Numbered from the stretch's first letter, positions 44,634 through 54,364 are shown. The stretch: DNA of 64,000 nt from Arcticibacter tournemirensis (GCF_006716645.1 NZ_VFPL01000001.1:3100001-3164000), one strand, 5' to 3'. Notes: a model not told the origin generated them from the sequence alone. A program made the numbers and translations.

Positions 44634-46301
44634 TCAGAAGGAATAGTTTAATCCGCCAATAACATTTAACCCAACTTTAGGATAATACAAATACCTCTCG
44701 TATTTATTGCCAAAGATATTATTGACACGAAGGAAAATACCCACCTTTTCTTTATATAAATACTCAGCTCCGGCGCTAAAATCGACATAGCTCTTAAGCT
44801 TTACAATTTCAGGAGTTTGCGAACCTGAATAGATCAGGGCCGAAGTTTTATCATTAACTACAATCTCACCATCAATAGTGATCTTCTTGTTAATGGTAAA
44901 GCGTGCGTTTGAGAATAATCTGAAATCGGGCTGAAACCATGCTTCTTCCTGAGTATCCATATTGTAATTATTGATATTCAGTCTTCCCAGCCAGCTTAAC
45001 TGTTCAGATATTTTCACACTTATCTCGCCCTCCAGTCCGGTTACCTTAGCATCGTCATAGATCACATTAAAGCGTTCCGGGCGTGTAATGTCATTCCTGA
45101 ACAGGGGCATAGATTCCAGCTTTTTGTAAAAAAGCATAGCCTTATAGCCAAATCCGGCTCCCGCGTTTCCTTTGATACCACCATAGGCGTATGTTTTCTC
45201 AACTGCATTGCTGATAGCTAAATTACTGTTCAGATAAGGGTTTAAGTTGGAGAGTTCCCTTATGGTCGACTTATTTACGTTTCCTGTAAAACCTCCAAAA
45301 ACCGTTGCAAACTCCGGCACGATAGGGACTTCTGCTGTTACTGCCGGAAACAGGTTAAACCGCGACGCATCTCCAAATTCCTGAACCAGGTTCACACCGA
45401 TAGAAAGCTTATAGGTAGGTCCCTGCAGTTTTATATAAGGGTTAGCCCTGAAAATATGGTTTCCGATGGATACCGAATCTTTGGTTTGAGTGAAATCTGC
45501 TGATGTATTAAGTCCTATGTTAAACTGTTTCCAAACTTTATTGTAAAAGCCACTCAGCGCCAGAGAGGTTTCTTTCGCATTAAACTTGTCGGAAAGCAAA
45601 TAGCCATCTGCCTTCAGTGCGTAATCCGACGTTTCATTCTCTCCGTAGTTCTTTATCAGCTCACCCCGGAGACTAACGGTACCATACCTTTGTTTTTCAG
45701 GATTGGCGTTAATAGGGCGAATTGAATCTCGCATTGTTCCATAAAAGTAAGTCGAGTTACGGTCAAACCCAAGTTCGCCGTTCAGTGTGATTTTATCCAG
45801 CACACTTTTGCCGAAGATCCCTATTTCCTGCCTCGAAAATTGCTGCTTACTTAAGTTCCCTTCCTGGTTGAAATGTTTGAAAAACGCTCCTGCTTGCAGC
45901 GCCTCATCCGGACCGGTATTAAGATATAATTCCGCCAAACCAGTACTGAAATTCCCAAAACCCAATTTTGCATAGCTATGAGTAAGAGGGCGGTCAATCT
46001 GTAATGAAAGCGGCTGCGCCTGCAGCTGTCGGATATCACTGTTCAATTCGAGCTTCTTATCCAATACAGAATATTTAAGCTTCGACTTCATCGCCTTGGT
46101 ACTGTTCAGATCGGGGCTCCTTCTGATCTTTGCCGCATCAGCGAGCACCGGTTTATATGGACGTTCTACAACAATTTCTTCGGTGAGTGCTCCCGTAGGC
46201 TTATCAGTCTTTTTCTCCTCCGGTTTTTCCTGTGCAAAAGAAGCAGCAGACACCAATAAAATAGAAAGTGTAAGTTTATACTGAATATTTTTGAGTCTCA
46301 T
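44634..46301 (-). CDS. Outer-membrane beta-barrel protein (TonB-dependent receptor-like)
   Basis: A 555-residue outer-membrane protein. Start ATG 46301 gives a signal peptide (LKNIQYKLTLSILLVSAASFAQE). After a short Lys/Glu-rich stretch and TEEIVVERPYKPVLADAAKI, nearly all the rest is repeated amphipathic strands ending VGLNVIGGLNYSF with terminal Phe. The ending SVDFSAGAEYLYKEKVGIFLRVNNIFGNKYERYLYYP resembles the C-terminus of TonB-dependent receptors, but no plug domain is evident. It sits 4 nt after the large TPR gene and before the HU/SPOR gene, so it probably acts with ExbBD-TonB. Confidence 0.75.
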   Translation of the reverse strand: MRLKNIQYKLTLSILLVSAASFAQEKPEEKKTDKPTGALTEEIVVERPYKPVLADAAKIRRSPDLNSTKAMKSKLKYSVLDKKLELNSDIRQLQAQPLSLQIDRPLTHSYAKLGFGNFSTGLAELYLNTGPDEALQAGAFFKHFNQEGNLSKQQFSRQEIGIFGKSVLDKITLNGELGFDRNSTYFYGTMRDSIRPINANPEKQRYGTVSLRGELIKNYGENETSDYALKADGYLLSDKFNAKETSLALSGFYNKVWKQFNIGLNTSADFTQTKDSVSIGNHIFRANPYIKLQGPTYKLSIGVNLVQEFGDASRFNLFPAVTAEVPIVPEFATVFGGFTGNVNKSTIRELSNLNPYLNSNLAISNAVEKTYAYGGIKGNAGAGFGYKAMLFYKKLESMPLFRNDITRPERFNVIYDDAKVTGLEGEISVKISEQLSWLGRLNINNYNMDTQEEAWFQPDFRLFSNARFTINKKITIDGEIVVNDKTSALIYSGSQTPEIVKLKSYVDFSAGAEYLYKEKVGIFLRVNNIFGNKYERYLYYPKVGLNVIGGLNYSF

Positions 46302-46305
46302 TGTA

Positions 46306-49300
46306 CTATTTCTTCTTGTTAAGTTGATCAAGCTTTTCTTTGGCAGTCGGTATAATCTCGTCCTTGCCTTCATAATTATCAATTACACTCTGAAGCGTGC
46401 TTTTTGCCTGAAAGATGTCTTTTAAAGCCACATAATTATCGGCCAGAAGAATAAATCCCTTGGTAACCCAGTAATCATGCGATTCCATTTTTACCAGCTC
46501 AAAGATGGTCTTCTGCGATGCTTTATAGTCACCGCTCTGGTATTGTAAATAGGCAACGAGGTACTTGGCTTCAGCTCCCGTAACCGTTGTTGTTTTAGCG
46601 GCTACATCTGTAAGCTCTTTTAGGCCTGCAGTTGTATCACCTTTCGCCAGATACGCTTTACCTGCATACAATCCAGCACGGCTCTTATCCTCTTCAGACG
46701 ACCTGTTAAATTCCCGTACCAGTTTAACATACTTCAGAACATCATCGGGCATATTCATCGAGCTGTAAGCCTCCATCAGGTTGTTCACTGCAAATCCGTA
46801 GTTTGCTTTGTATTCTGATGTAAGCTCAAGCTTTTTGAGATATACAACCGCCTCGTTATATTTCTTTTGTTGTAAGTAGAGCTTCGATATGCTGATCAGC
46901 GCTCTTTCCGTATACTCGCTGGTCCAGTCGTTCAGAATGAACGTATAATCAGGAATTGCCTCGTCAGGACGGTTCAGCTTAACCAGGCTCTCAGCACGGA
47001 TAAATTTAGCATGCTTTTCGTAAATAGGTTTCGGGAACTTATCGAAATAAGCATTCACTGCGTCGAAAGCGGCCTGATAATCGCCTCTCAGGAAAAGGTT
47101 ATTCGCCGCCTGGAAGGTAATATTATCCTGCTCCGAAGTACTCAGGTTACCAATGCTCGTGGTATTGGCATAAGCAAGGAACCCGTTTGCGTCGGCTTTA
47201 TCAAGATAGATATTTTTGATCGACTCAAGGGCAAGCTTCGCTTCATCGGTGGTGGAATAATCCTTCACAACCCTCTGGAACGTGGCCAGGGCGCCCGCAT
47301 CGTCATCCTGATTATATTGCACCAGTCCGATAGTAACCAGCGCCCGCGGCACATAACTGCTTCTCGGATATTTCTCTATTAAACCCTCTAAATCAGTCTT
47401 TGAGCGGGCGTTATCACCTTTAACAAAGTACGTATAGGCTATTTCAAAGCCTGCGTCATCGGCGTAGTTTGAATTCGGGAACTGCTGTAAAAGCGACTGA
47501 TGCGTTGCGATCTTAGCGTCGTTCTGCCCCTGAAGGCCTTCGATCATACCTCTTTGGAAAAGAGCATAATCCTTGCCGTCGCTGTTCCACGCAATCACCT
47601 TATTATACTGCTGAAGGGCCGATCCATAGTTTTTAAGCACGAAATAAGAGTCGCCGAGACGGAGAGTGGCATCGTTAACCGTATTCTTGTCTTTATCGTC
47701 GCCTCCTAAGAAACGAGCGAAATAATTAGCGGCCTTGCTATAGCTTTCATGCTGAAACGCCGAATACCCCAGTGCATAGTTTGCGAAATTATAAACATCG
47801 GTTTTGCGCGCAGCCGGCATAGCCAGGAACTTTTCAAACTGAGCTACAGATTCGCCATATTTACGCACCTCAAACATCGCCTCAGCCAGCCAGTAAGTAG
47901 CAAGCGCATGCAGTTCATCATCGATAGCATTGTTCTGCGAACGCATAAATAAGGAGATACTATTCTCAAAAGCCCGTTCATTGTAGAACTCAAGTCCTCT
48001 GAAATAGGTTACCTTCTGATAAACCGCTTTTGTTTCTTCATTTTTATTCTGGATGGTTTCCAGGATATTTACAGCCTCTTTATAGTTCTTGGTAGAAAGA
48101 AGCACTTCGCCCAATAAGGTCTTTGCTTCATTGATCTTGGCCGAACGGGGATATGTTTTAATAAATTGCTGAACGGCGTCCAGAGCTACTGAATAAAAAT
48201 CAAGCTCATACGATAGCTTGGCGTAGTTTAGCAGACCTTCTTCTTTTAATTTGGGATCGAAATCCAGTCGCGACGCCCTGAAAAATGCATTTCTTGCGCT
48301 CTGCTTATTGTTTGTTTTGATGAAGGCCTGTCCCAGTACAATCATCCCGTTCTGGTAATGAACATCCGGACTGCCCATTTTCTCGAGCTCTTTAATCGCT
48401 TTCTGGGGATTATTAAGCTGCATATAAATATATCCCAACTGGTAATTATCCTGGTTGTTTTGAGTCTTGCCGGCATCTAAAGCCTGAAACTTCAGGTAGT
48501 AGTCAAGCGACGTTTTATAATCAGACCGTGCAAAATAAGTTGCGGCAACAATTCTGTACATTTCAGGCTTATACTGCGCATCGATAACATCGATAGCAGG
48601 GATCGTATACGCTAAAACATCGTCGTACCGTTTATCGAGAAAATACAATGCCGATATATAGTATGGATAGCTTGCCTGATAAGCTGTAGAGTTTTTTAAC
48701 CGTTCAAATTCCCTCAGTGCAGTTTTATAGTCGGCGCTCAGGTAATTCAGGTAAGCATAATAATAAATGGACGATTCGTTATAGTCGCCCTTTTCATCTT
48801 TAAGCTTTGCAAATAAAGGCTCGGCATCGTTATACCGTTTAGTGGAGAAGTAGGAGTAGGCGAGCTTAAAGCGATACTCATCGTTTTCTTTTCCGGCAAG
48901 ATTAGCAGCGCTGGTTTTAGTAAACCATTCTATCGCTTTTTCATAATTCTTCCGGGCAAAGAACGATTTCCCCATTTGAAAGTAGGCCGACTTTGTATTG
49001 GCACTTGATGGATACTCACGGATGAAAGCCAGGAACAGGCCTTCGGCGTTTGTATTTCCAAGCTCCAGTGCACATACCGCCTGGTAATACTGTGCATTCT
49101 CCTTGAGTAAGGAGATCTGCTTGTTATCTGCAAGCGACTGCGACGAAGGCGAAGTGCGCGACTGTTCCACTTTACTGAACTGTTCGCTGGCAGCAGCATA
49201 CTTAGCCTTTTGAAAAAGTTCAATGCCGCTTTTATAAGCCTGATTTATAGTAAACCACTCTGTTTGCTGAGCGTTTGCTGCTAAAAGTGATGAGCAAAAT

Positions 49301-49332
49301 ATTGAGGTAAGCAGAATATATTTTCTAAGCAT
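46306..49332 (-). CDS. Large secreted tetratricopeptide repeat protein
   Basis: A 1008-residue periplasmic TPR protein. Signal peptide 1-22 (KYILLTSIFCSSLLAANAQQ). The whole mature chain consists of TPR-like helix pairs, for example KSGIELFQKAKYAAASEQFSK, YFQMGKSFFARKNYEKAIEWF, LAEAMFEVRKYGESVAQFEKFL, DSYFVLKNYGSALQQYNKVI and YLQYQSGDYKASQKTIFELV. It should act as a long scaffold in the periplasm. It is first of a six-gene run (TPR, barrel, HU/SPOR, exbB, exbD, tonB) with gaps of 4-40 nt, so a joint envelope machine is a fair inference. Confidence 0.85.
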   Translation of the reverse strand: MLRKYILLTSIFCSSLLAANAQQTEWFTINQAYKSGIELFQKAKYAAASEQFSKVEQSRTSPSSQSLADNKQISLLKENAQYYQAVCALELGNTNAEGLFLAFIREYPSSANTKSAYFQMGKSFFARKNYEKAIEWFTKTSAANLAGKENDEYRFKLAYSYFSTKRYNDAEPLFAKLKDEKGDYNESSIYYYAYLNYLSADYKTALREFERLKNSTAYQASYPYYISALYFLDKRYDDVLAYTIPAIDVIDAQYKPEMYRIVAATYFARSDYKTSLDYYLKFQALDAGKTQNNQDNYQLGYIYMQLNNPQKAIKELEKMGSPDVHYQNGMIVLGQAFIKTNNKQSARNAFFRASRLDFDPKLKEEGLLNYAKLSYELDFYSVALDAVQQFIKTYPRSAKINEAKTLLGEVLLSTKNYKEAVNILETIQNKNEETKAVYQKVTYFRGLEFYNERAFENSISLFMRSQNNAIDDELHALATYWLAEAMFEVRKYGESVAQFEKFLAMPAARKTDVYNFANYALGYSAFQHESYSKAANYFARFLGGDDKDKNTVNDATLRLGDSYFVLKNYGSALQQYNKVIAWNSDGKDYALFQRGMIEGLQGQNDAKIATHQSLLQQFPNSNYADDAGFEIAYTYFVKGDNARSKTDLEGLIEKYPRSSYVPRALVTIGLVQYNQDDDAGALATFQRVVKDYSTTDEAKLALESIKNIYLDKADANGFLAYANTTSIGNLSTSEQDNITFQAANNLFLRGDYQAAFDAVNAYFDKFPKPIYEKHAKFIRAESLVKLNRPDEAIPDYTFILNDWTSEYTERALISISKLYLQQKKYNEAVVYLKKLELTSEYKANYGFAVNNLMEAYSSMNMPDDVLKYVKLVREFNRSSEEDKSRAGLYAGKAYLAKGDTTAGLKELTDVAAKTTTVTGAEAKYLVAYLQYQSGDYKASQKTIFELVKMESHDYWVTKGFILLADNYVALKDIFQAKSTLQSVIDNYEGKDEIIPTAKEKLDQLNKKK

Positions 49333-49657
49333 GTCTTATTGTAAAATTGCGAAGTTAACAGTTATAGACAGATACATTGGCATAAGAAACTAACAGATGT
49401 TGAAAATCTGCCAAAAGTAACGTTTCTGCGTTCAAAAGCGAAATTTGATTGTGAGGAATTAGATTTGAGAGATGAGGAACCTGATGTGAGAGATAAGAAA
49501 CTAGTGATGAGTAATTAGACAAGAGATGCCAGATATGCGATATAAGGACTTACATTATCCGTATTGATTATCCAATACTAGTCCTTTCCGTTTTCCTCCT
49601 GTATCACTTAACCCTTAACTTTCAACCTTCAACTTTCAACTCTCAACTCAACTCCAA
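49333..49657. repeat. Intergenic region with two 7-bp-period repeat arrays
   Basis: 49447-49551 contains 15 consecutive heptads of AGANNNN type (AGATTTG, AGAGATG, AGGAACC, TGATGTG, AGAGATA, AGAAACT, AGTGATG, AGTAATT, AGACAAG, AGATGCC, AGATATG and so on). 49610-49655 has AACCCTT, AACTTTC, AACCTTC, AACTTTC, AACTCTC and AACTC, the complement of the GTTGAAA unit seen at 11.5 kb. The rest of the gap shows no ORF. It separates pyrB from the large TPR gene. Confidence 0.85.
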
Positions 49658-50596
49658 TCACGGCTTCTGTCCCGCCAGAAGATACAACACAGCCATTCGG
49701 ATAGCCACGCCATTCTCTACCTGGTCGAGTATAATAGATTGTTTGCTGTCGGCTACATCGCTGGTTATTTCCACTCCTCGGTTTACCGGACCGGGGTGCA
49801 TGATGGTTATCTCCTTATCTAAAGAATTAAGAATTTGCTTGTTGAGTCCGTAGAGCATCGAATATTCTCTGAGTGAGGGAAAATACTTAATATCCTGGCG
49901 TTCGAGCTGAATCCGGAGCATATTGGCAACATCACACCATTGCAAAGCCTTCAGAAGGTCAAACTCCACCTTCACGCCCAGCGTATGAATATATTTGGGG
50001 ATGAGGGTAGTAGGTCCGCATACCATTACTTCGGCGCCGAGTTTATGCAGACAAAGGATATTCGACAGCGCCACGCGAGAATGAAGGATATCTCCAATTA
50101 TCGCCACCTTTTTTCCTGCTACATCGCCATATTTCTCTCTTATAGAAAATGCATCGAGCAAGGCCTGTGTAGGATGTTCATGAGCGCCGTCGCCTGCGTT
50201 CACTATTTGAGCATTCACTTTACGGCTCAGGAATACACCAGCGCCAGGGTAGGGGTGCCGCATTACGATCATATCCACCTTCATAGCAAGAATATTATTC
50301 ACTGTGTCGATCAGCGTTTCGCCCTTACTAACAGAAGATGAAGAGGCCGCAAAGTTAATAACATCAGCCGACAGACGCTTTTGGGCCAGCTCAAAAGAGA
50401 GCCGGGTTCTGGTGGAATTTTCAAAAAAAATATTGGCAATAGTTACATCGCGCAGGGAGGGAACTTTTTTGATAGGACGGTTAAGCACGTCCTTAAAGGT
50501 ATCAGCAGTTTCAAAAATTAAGCGGATATCGTTTTCGTTTAAGTCTTTAATTCCCAGAAGGTGACGTGTACTTAGGTTCTGACCTGGTTCTGCCAT
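49658..50596 (-). CDS. pyrB: Aspartate carbamoyltransferase catalytic subunit
   Basis: A 312-residue enzyme condensing carbamoyl phosphate with aspartate in pyrimidine synthesis. Motifs: [17 protein letters not shown] (carbamoyl-phosphate site), [45 protein letters not shown] and [12 protein letters not shown]. It follows pyrR by 16 nt. No pyrI regulatory subunit lies nearby, so the enzyme may belong to the unregulated or PyrR-controlled type. Confidence 0.96.
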   Translation of the reverse strand: MAEPGQNLSTRHLLGIKDLNENDIRLIFETADTFKDVLNRPIKKVPSLRDVTIANIFFENSTRTRLSFELAQKRLSADVINFAASSSSVSKGETLIDTVNNILAMKVDMIVMRHPYPGAGVFLSRKVNAQIVNAGDGAHEHPTQALLDAFSIREKYGDVAGKKVAIIGDILHSRVALSNILCLHKLGAEVMVCGPTTLIPKYIHTLGVKVEFDLLKALQWCDVANMLRIQLERQDIKYFPSLREYSMLYGLNKQILNSLDKEITIMHPGPVNRGVEITSDVADSKQSIILDQVENGVAIRMAVLYLLAGQKP

Positions 50597-50612
50597 TGTA
50601 TATATATTCAGT

Positions 50613-51155
50613 TTATTTCTCAGACAACAAAATTACCTTATCCTCACTATCGGCTTCCTTCCAGTTAACAATAACTTTCTGGGAGTTAACAGAATCTACC
50701 TGTATACCGATATAGTTTGGTTCTATTGGCAGATCTCTGGAATAACGGCGGTCTACCAGCACTAGTAATTCAACCTTAGCTGGCCTTCCGAAAGCAAGCA
50801 TAGCGTCGAGCGCCGAGCGGATGGTCCTTCCGGTCCATAGTACATCATCAACCAGTATCACCTTCTTTCCTTCGATAATGAAATCAATCTTCGTAGCATT
50901 CGGAACAAGCGGACCCTCGCGCCTGCGAAAGTCGTCCCTGAAGAAGGTAATGTCGAGATTGCCGTTTAATATTTTCGTCGCCGGAAGAATGTTCTGTAAT
51001 TCGGCAGCAATTCTGGCTGCCAGGAACGGACCTCTTGGTTGGATACCAAGAATAACCGAATCAGAAAAATCATTATGATTTTCAATCAACTGATGACAAA
51101 GTCTTTTGATTGTTATCTGAAACTTTTGTCCATCGAGCAGAGTTAAGTTTTGCAT
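50613..51155 (-). CDS. pyrR: Bifunctional pyr regulator / uracil phosphoribosyltransferase PyrR
   Basis: A 180-residue PRTase-fold protein. The PRPP loop is [21 protein letters not shown] near residues 100-120, with [17 protein letters not shown] and [20 protein letters not shown]. PyrR in other bacteria binds pyr mRNA and causes attenuation; it also has UPRTase activity. ATG 51155 is chosen over an upstream ATG because a TATTTTTG promoter box (51171-51178) lies in between. pyrB follows in the same transcript. I see no clear attenuator between the promoter and pyrR. Confidence 0.92.
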   Translation of the reverse strand: MQNLTLLDGQKFQITIKRLCHQLIENHNDFSDSVILGIQPRGPFLAARIAAELQNILPATKILNGNLDITFFRDDFRRREGPLVPNATKIDFIIEGKKVILVDDVLWTGRTIRSALDAMLAFGRPAKVELLVLVDRRYSRDLPIEPNYIGIQVDSVNSQKVIVNWKEADSEDKVILLSEK

Positions 51156-51170
51156 CAGTTTGGATTTGGC

Positions 51171-51178
51171 CAAAAATA
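51171..51178 (-). promoter_or_regulatory. -7 promoter box of pyrR-pyrB
   Basis: TATTTTTG on the minus strand, exact TAnnTTTG, 15 nt upstream of the pyrR ATG. A TTG lies 16 nt further upstream. Confidence 0.55.
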
Positions 51179-51202
51179 AAAAAAATATGATATACAACGA
51201 AA

Positions 51203-51232
51203 AAAGCCCTGCCGATTTTGCGGCAGGGCTTT
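51203..51232 (-). terminator. Terminator after rpsA
   Basis: A perfect 12-bp stem AAAGCCCTGCCG / CGGCAGGGCTTT with a 6-nt loop, about 20 nt after the rpsA stop, with T residues on the distal side. Confidence 0.92.
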
Positions 51233-51251
51233 AATTTATCAGAATCCGGTA

Positions 51252-53216
51252 TTACTCGGCTTCTTCGTCAGATTTCTTAGCTTTACGTGCCTTGTTTTCA
51301 GCACCTTCCATCTGCTCTTTCAATTGTGCAAGAACGCCCAGATCACCTAAGGTAGATCTTTCAACAGATTCTTTCACTTTTTTAACTGCATTAGAAGTAG
51401 CTTTCTGATCATTCTTCTTCTGTGAAACTTCAGCAGAACGAGCTTCAGATCTTGCATCTTCCCAGATACGTGAGTGGGAAACTACAATACGCTTAGCATC
51501 TTTACTGAATTCGATAATCTTGAATTCAGCAGTTTCGTCTACTTTAAGAGGCTTGCCGTCTTCCTTGATAGAATGTTTGCTTGGAGAAAATCCTTCAACA
51601 CCATAAGGTAATGCAACAATAGCGCCCTTATCACTTACTTTAAGAACTGTACCTTCATGAATCGAATCTAAAGTGAAGATCGTTTCGAAAGTGTCCCAAG
51701 GGTTTTCTTCCAGTTGCTTGTGACCTAAGCTAAGCTTACGGTTTTCTTCATCAAGCTCAAGAACTACCACATCCAGCTCTTCACCAACTTTAGTGAATTC
51801 ATTAGGATGGTTAACTTTCTTAGACCATGAAAGATCTGAAATGTGAATCAGGCCATCGATACCTTCTTCAATTTCAACAAACACACCGAAGTTAGTCATG
51901 TTCTTAACAACAGCTTTGTGCTTGCTTCCTACAGGATATCTGGCTGCAATGTTCTGCCATGGGTCAGGAGTTAACTGTTTAACGCCAAGGCTCATCTTCC
52001 GCTCGTCGCGGTCTAATGTTAATACCTGAGCTTCAATTTCGTCTCCAACCTTAAGGAATTCCTGAGGATTGCGCAGGTTCTGCGACCATGACATTTCTGA
52101 TACGTGGATCAAACCTTCAACACCAGGGGTGATTTCAAGGAATGCACCGTAATCAGCAACTGTAACAATCTTACCTTTAACCTTAGAACCAACTTCAATA
52201 GTAGTATCAAGTGATTCCCAAGGATGTGGTGTAAGTTGTTTCAAACCAAGGGCAATACGTTTTTTCTCGTCATCAAAGTCAAGTACAACCACATTGATCT
52301 TCTGATCAAGTGACAATACTTCCTTCGGATGCTCGATACGGCCCCATGAAATATCTGTAATATGCAGTAAACCGTCAACACCGCCAAGGTCGATAAACAC
52401 ACCGAAGTCAGTGATGTTTTTAACGGTTCCTTCAAGAACCTGACCTTTTTCAAGCTTAGCAACGATTTCTGTTTTCTGGTTTTCAAGATCGTCCTCAATA
52501 AGAACCTTGTGAGATACAACCACATTCTTAAATTCGTGATTAATCTTCACAACCTTGAATTCCATTGTTTTGCCAACGTAAATATCGTAATCACGGATTG
52601 GCTTAATGTCAATCTGAGATCCCGGTAAGAAGGCCTCAACACCCATGATGTCAACGATCAGACCACCTTTAGTGCGGCTCTTAACAAAGCCGGTAATGAT
52701 AGTGTCGTTTTCCAAAGCTTCGTTGATGAGCTCCCATGACTTCTGAGTTTTTGCACGCTTACGTGAAAGAACCAACTGACCATTAACGTCTTCCTGAGAT
52801 TCAACAAAAACATCAACCTGATCACCAACCTTTAGGTCCGGTGTATCACGGAATTCGGAAAGAGATACCATACCATCAGATTTAAACCCGATGTTAAGTA
52901 CTACATCCTTGTTGTTAATTGATACAACAATACCGGTGATGATCTCACCCTTGCTGATCGAATTAAAAGTACCGGCATACATTTCTTCAAGTCTGGTACG
53001 TTCTTCTGAACTGTAGTTACCAAAACCTTTTTCGTCTGCATCCCAATCAAAATCGCCTGAAGGCGTTACCAGTGTTTTAGACTTAATGTCTTCAATTGAC
53101 AATGAATCAGCTTCTGACTCAATGTTTTCTTTTTCTTTAACCGTCGTGGTTTCTTCGCCATGGAGTTCTGCTGATTTAGCATGTAGCTCCTTTTCTGCTT
53201 CTTGTTTTTTGGCCAT
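51252..53216 (-). CDS. rpsA: 30S ribosomal protein S1
   Basis: A 654-residue S1 protein with about six S1/OB repeats (for example GEIITGIVVSINNKDVVLNIGFKSDGMVSLSEF, VLEGTVKNITDFGVFIDLGGVDGLLHITDISWGRIEHP, KGKIVTVADYGAFLEITPGVEGLIHVSEMSW, HKAVVKNMTNFGVFVEIEEGIDGLIHISDLSW). An acidic/Glu-rich extension of about 70 residues precedes the first repeat, and a Lys/Glu-rich tail ends the protein. S1 helps load mRNAs without Shine-Dalgarno sequences, which fits this genome's start sites. The leader carries an 18-nt palindrome and an AGGAG site. Confidence 0.96.
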   Translation of the reverse strand: MAKKQEAEKELHAKSAELHGEETTTVKEKENIESEADSLSIEDIKSKTLVTPSGDFDWDADEKGFGNYSSEERTRLEEMYAGTFNSISKGEIITGIVVSINNKDVVLNIGFKSDGMVSLSEFRDTPDLKVGDQVDVFVESQEDVNGQLVLSRKRAKTQKSWELINEALENDTIITGFVKSRTKGGLIVDIMGVEAFLPGSQIDIKPIRDYDIYVGKTMEFKVVKINHEFKNVVVSHKVLIEDDLENQKTEIVAKLEKGQVLEGTVKNITDFGVFIDLGGVDGLLHITDISWGRIEHPKEVLSLDQKINVVVLDFDDEKKRIALGLKQLTPHPWESLDTTIEVGSKVKGKIVTVADYGAFLEITPGVEGLIHVSEMSWSQNLRNPQEFLKVGDEIEAQVLTLDRDERKMSLGVKQLTPDPWQNIAARYPVGSKHKAVVKNMTNFGVFVEIEEGIDGLIHISDLSWSKKVNHPNEFTKVGEELDVVVLELDEENRKLSLGHKQLEENPWDTFETIFTLDSIHEGTVLKVSDKGAIVALPYGVEGFSPSKHSIKEDGKPLKVDETAEFKIIEFSKDAKRIVVSHSRIWEDARSEARSAEVSQKKNDQKATSNAVKKVKESVERSTLGDLGVLAQLKEQMEGAENKARKAKKSDEEAE

Positions 53217-53236
53217 TAATTAATTTTTCTCCTTTT

Positions 53237-53265
53237 TCCTGATTTAAATCAGGACTGCAAAGGTA
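53237..53265 (-). promoter_or_regulatory. rpsA promoter -7 box with adjacent 18-nt palindrome
   Basis: TACCTTTG (53265-53258, minus strand) is followed after 3 nt by the perfect palindrome TCCTGATTTAAATCAGGA (53254-53237). The expected transcription start falls inside the left arm. A GGAG purine site lies between it and the ATG. Confidence 0.55.
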
Positions 53266-53430
53266 GGTAAATTCATTTTTATTCTGAAGAAAATTTATTT
53301 ATTATTTTATTGACTCACAGAACGATTGAACGCATTTGCCAGTAGTTGATAATGAATAACATAGCAAAAAAATAAAACTTATCTACGTTCGGGTCTGTTA
53401 CCTGAATACATCAGTTAAATAAATATTACC

Positions 53431-53649
53431 ATGAAAAACCCCGAAGATAGAAACAATGAAATATCAAAAGGCGAGGATGAAATTTCGGCCGCAAAAACAG
53501 ATGTGAACGCAACAGAGAAACCTGCCGACGATGGCTTCAAAACCTCGAAAGATCATAAGCATCGTTTGAGTTGGGAAGTTCCTCATGATGAGCAGATGTT
53601 TGACAATACCAGTCCTTCTGCCGGCGAAAACGAAGAAAAAGGGGAGTAA
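53431..53649 (+). CDS. Small acidic hydrophilic protein of unknown function
   Basis: A 72-residue, highly charged, probably disordered protein (Glu, Asp, Lys and Asn-rich; no hydrophobic core). It contains KDHKHRLSWEVPHDEQMFDNTSPSAGENEE. It has an ATG start, a terminator immediately at its stop and a 214-nt divergent gap to rpsA, so it is likely real. No function can be given. Confidence 0.6.
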   Translation: MKNPEDRNNEISKGEDEISAAKTDVNATEKPADDGFKTSKDHKHRLSWEVPHDEQMFDNTSPSAGENEEKGE

Positions 53650-53662
53650 GTCTCCCTTTTTT
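53636..53662. terminator. Bidirectional terminator between the acidic protein gene and cmk
   Basis: AAAAAGGGGAG and CTCCCTTTTTT form a stem with one bulge around a loop containing the stop codon of the 72-residue gene. A-run and T-run flank both sides, so it can also serve cmk. Confidence 0.7.
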
Positions 53663-54356
53663 ATGCTTCATCCTGGTTGCAGTTCGCAAGAAAAGGCTCG
53701 ATTTTCTCCAGCGCAAATTGAAGCTGATCTTCTTCAGTCAGTTCTGTATTATCAAGAATAATCGCGTCATGTGCTCTCGACAAGGGACTTTCCTTGCGCG
53801 TAGTATCTAAATAGTCGCGATGTGCTATGTTTTCAAAGACCTCTTCCAGTGTACTGTTTTGTCCTTTGGCTGCGAGTTCTTTAAATCGACGCTCAGCTCT
53901 TACTTTAGGGTCTGCAGTCATGAATATCTTAACCTGGGCGTCAGGAAAAACAGTGGTGCCGATATCACGGCCGTCCATAACGATGTTTTTCGATTTCCCC
54001 ATCCGTTGCTGCTGATTGACCATTTCATCTCTGACAGCCTTTAAGGCACTCACTTCACTAACTTGCTGCGAGACCTGCATTTGCCGGATCTCTTCAGAAA
54101 CATCTTCTCCGTTCAGAAGAATATGGGTCTGATAATCCCTGGAGTGAAAGTTAAGGTGGATATTCCGCAGCGCTCCGGCAACCATTTCTTCATCGGCCAG
54201 GTCGATATTATTCCTTAGGAAATACAAGGTAACAGCCCTGTACATTGCACCTGTATCGATATAAATAAAGTGAAGTTTTCTGGCAAGGCCTTTAGCGAGA
54301 GTGCTTTTTCCGCACGAAGAATAGCCGTCTATAGCTATTACAAGATTGTTGGTCAT
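53661..54356 (-). CDS. cmk: Cytidylate kinase
   Basis: A 231-residue P-loop kinase phosphorylating CMP/dCMP. P-loop AIDGYSSCGKSTLAKGLA at 8-25, then YIDTGAMYRAVTLYFL, MDGRDIGTTVFPDAQVKIFMTADPKVRAERRF, HRDYLDTTRKESPL and AHDAIILDNTELT. ATG 54356 is used; a GTG one codon upstream is also possible. A TACCTTTG promoter box (54365-54372) ends 5-8 nt before either start. Confidence 0.95.
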   Translation of the reverse strand: MTNNLVIAIDGYSSCGKSTLAKGLARKLHFIYIDTGAMYRAVTLYFLRNNIDLADEEMVAGALRNIHLNFHSRDYQTHILLNGEDVSEEIRQMQVSQQVSEVSALKAVRDEMVNQQQRMGKSKNIVMDGRDIGTTVFPDAQVKIFMTADPKVRAERRFKELAAKGQNSTLEEVFENIAHRDYLDTTRKESPLSRAHDAIILDNTELTEEDQLQFALEKIEPFLANCNQDEA

Positions 54357-54364
54357 CACAGGGG

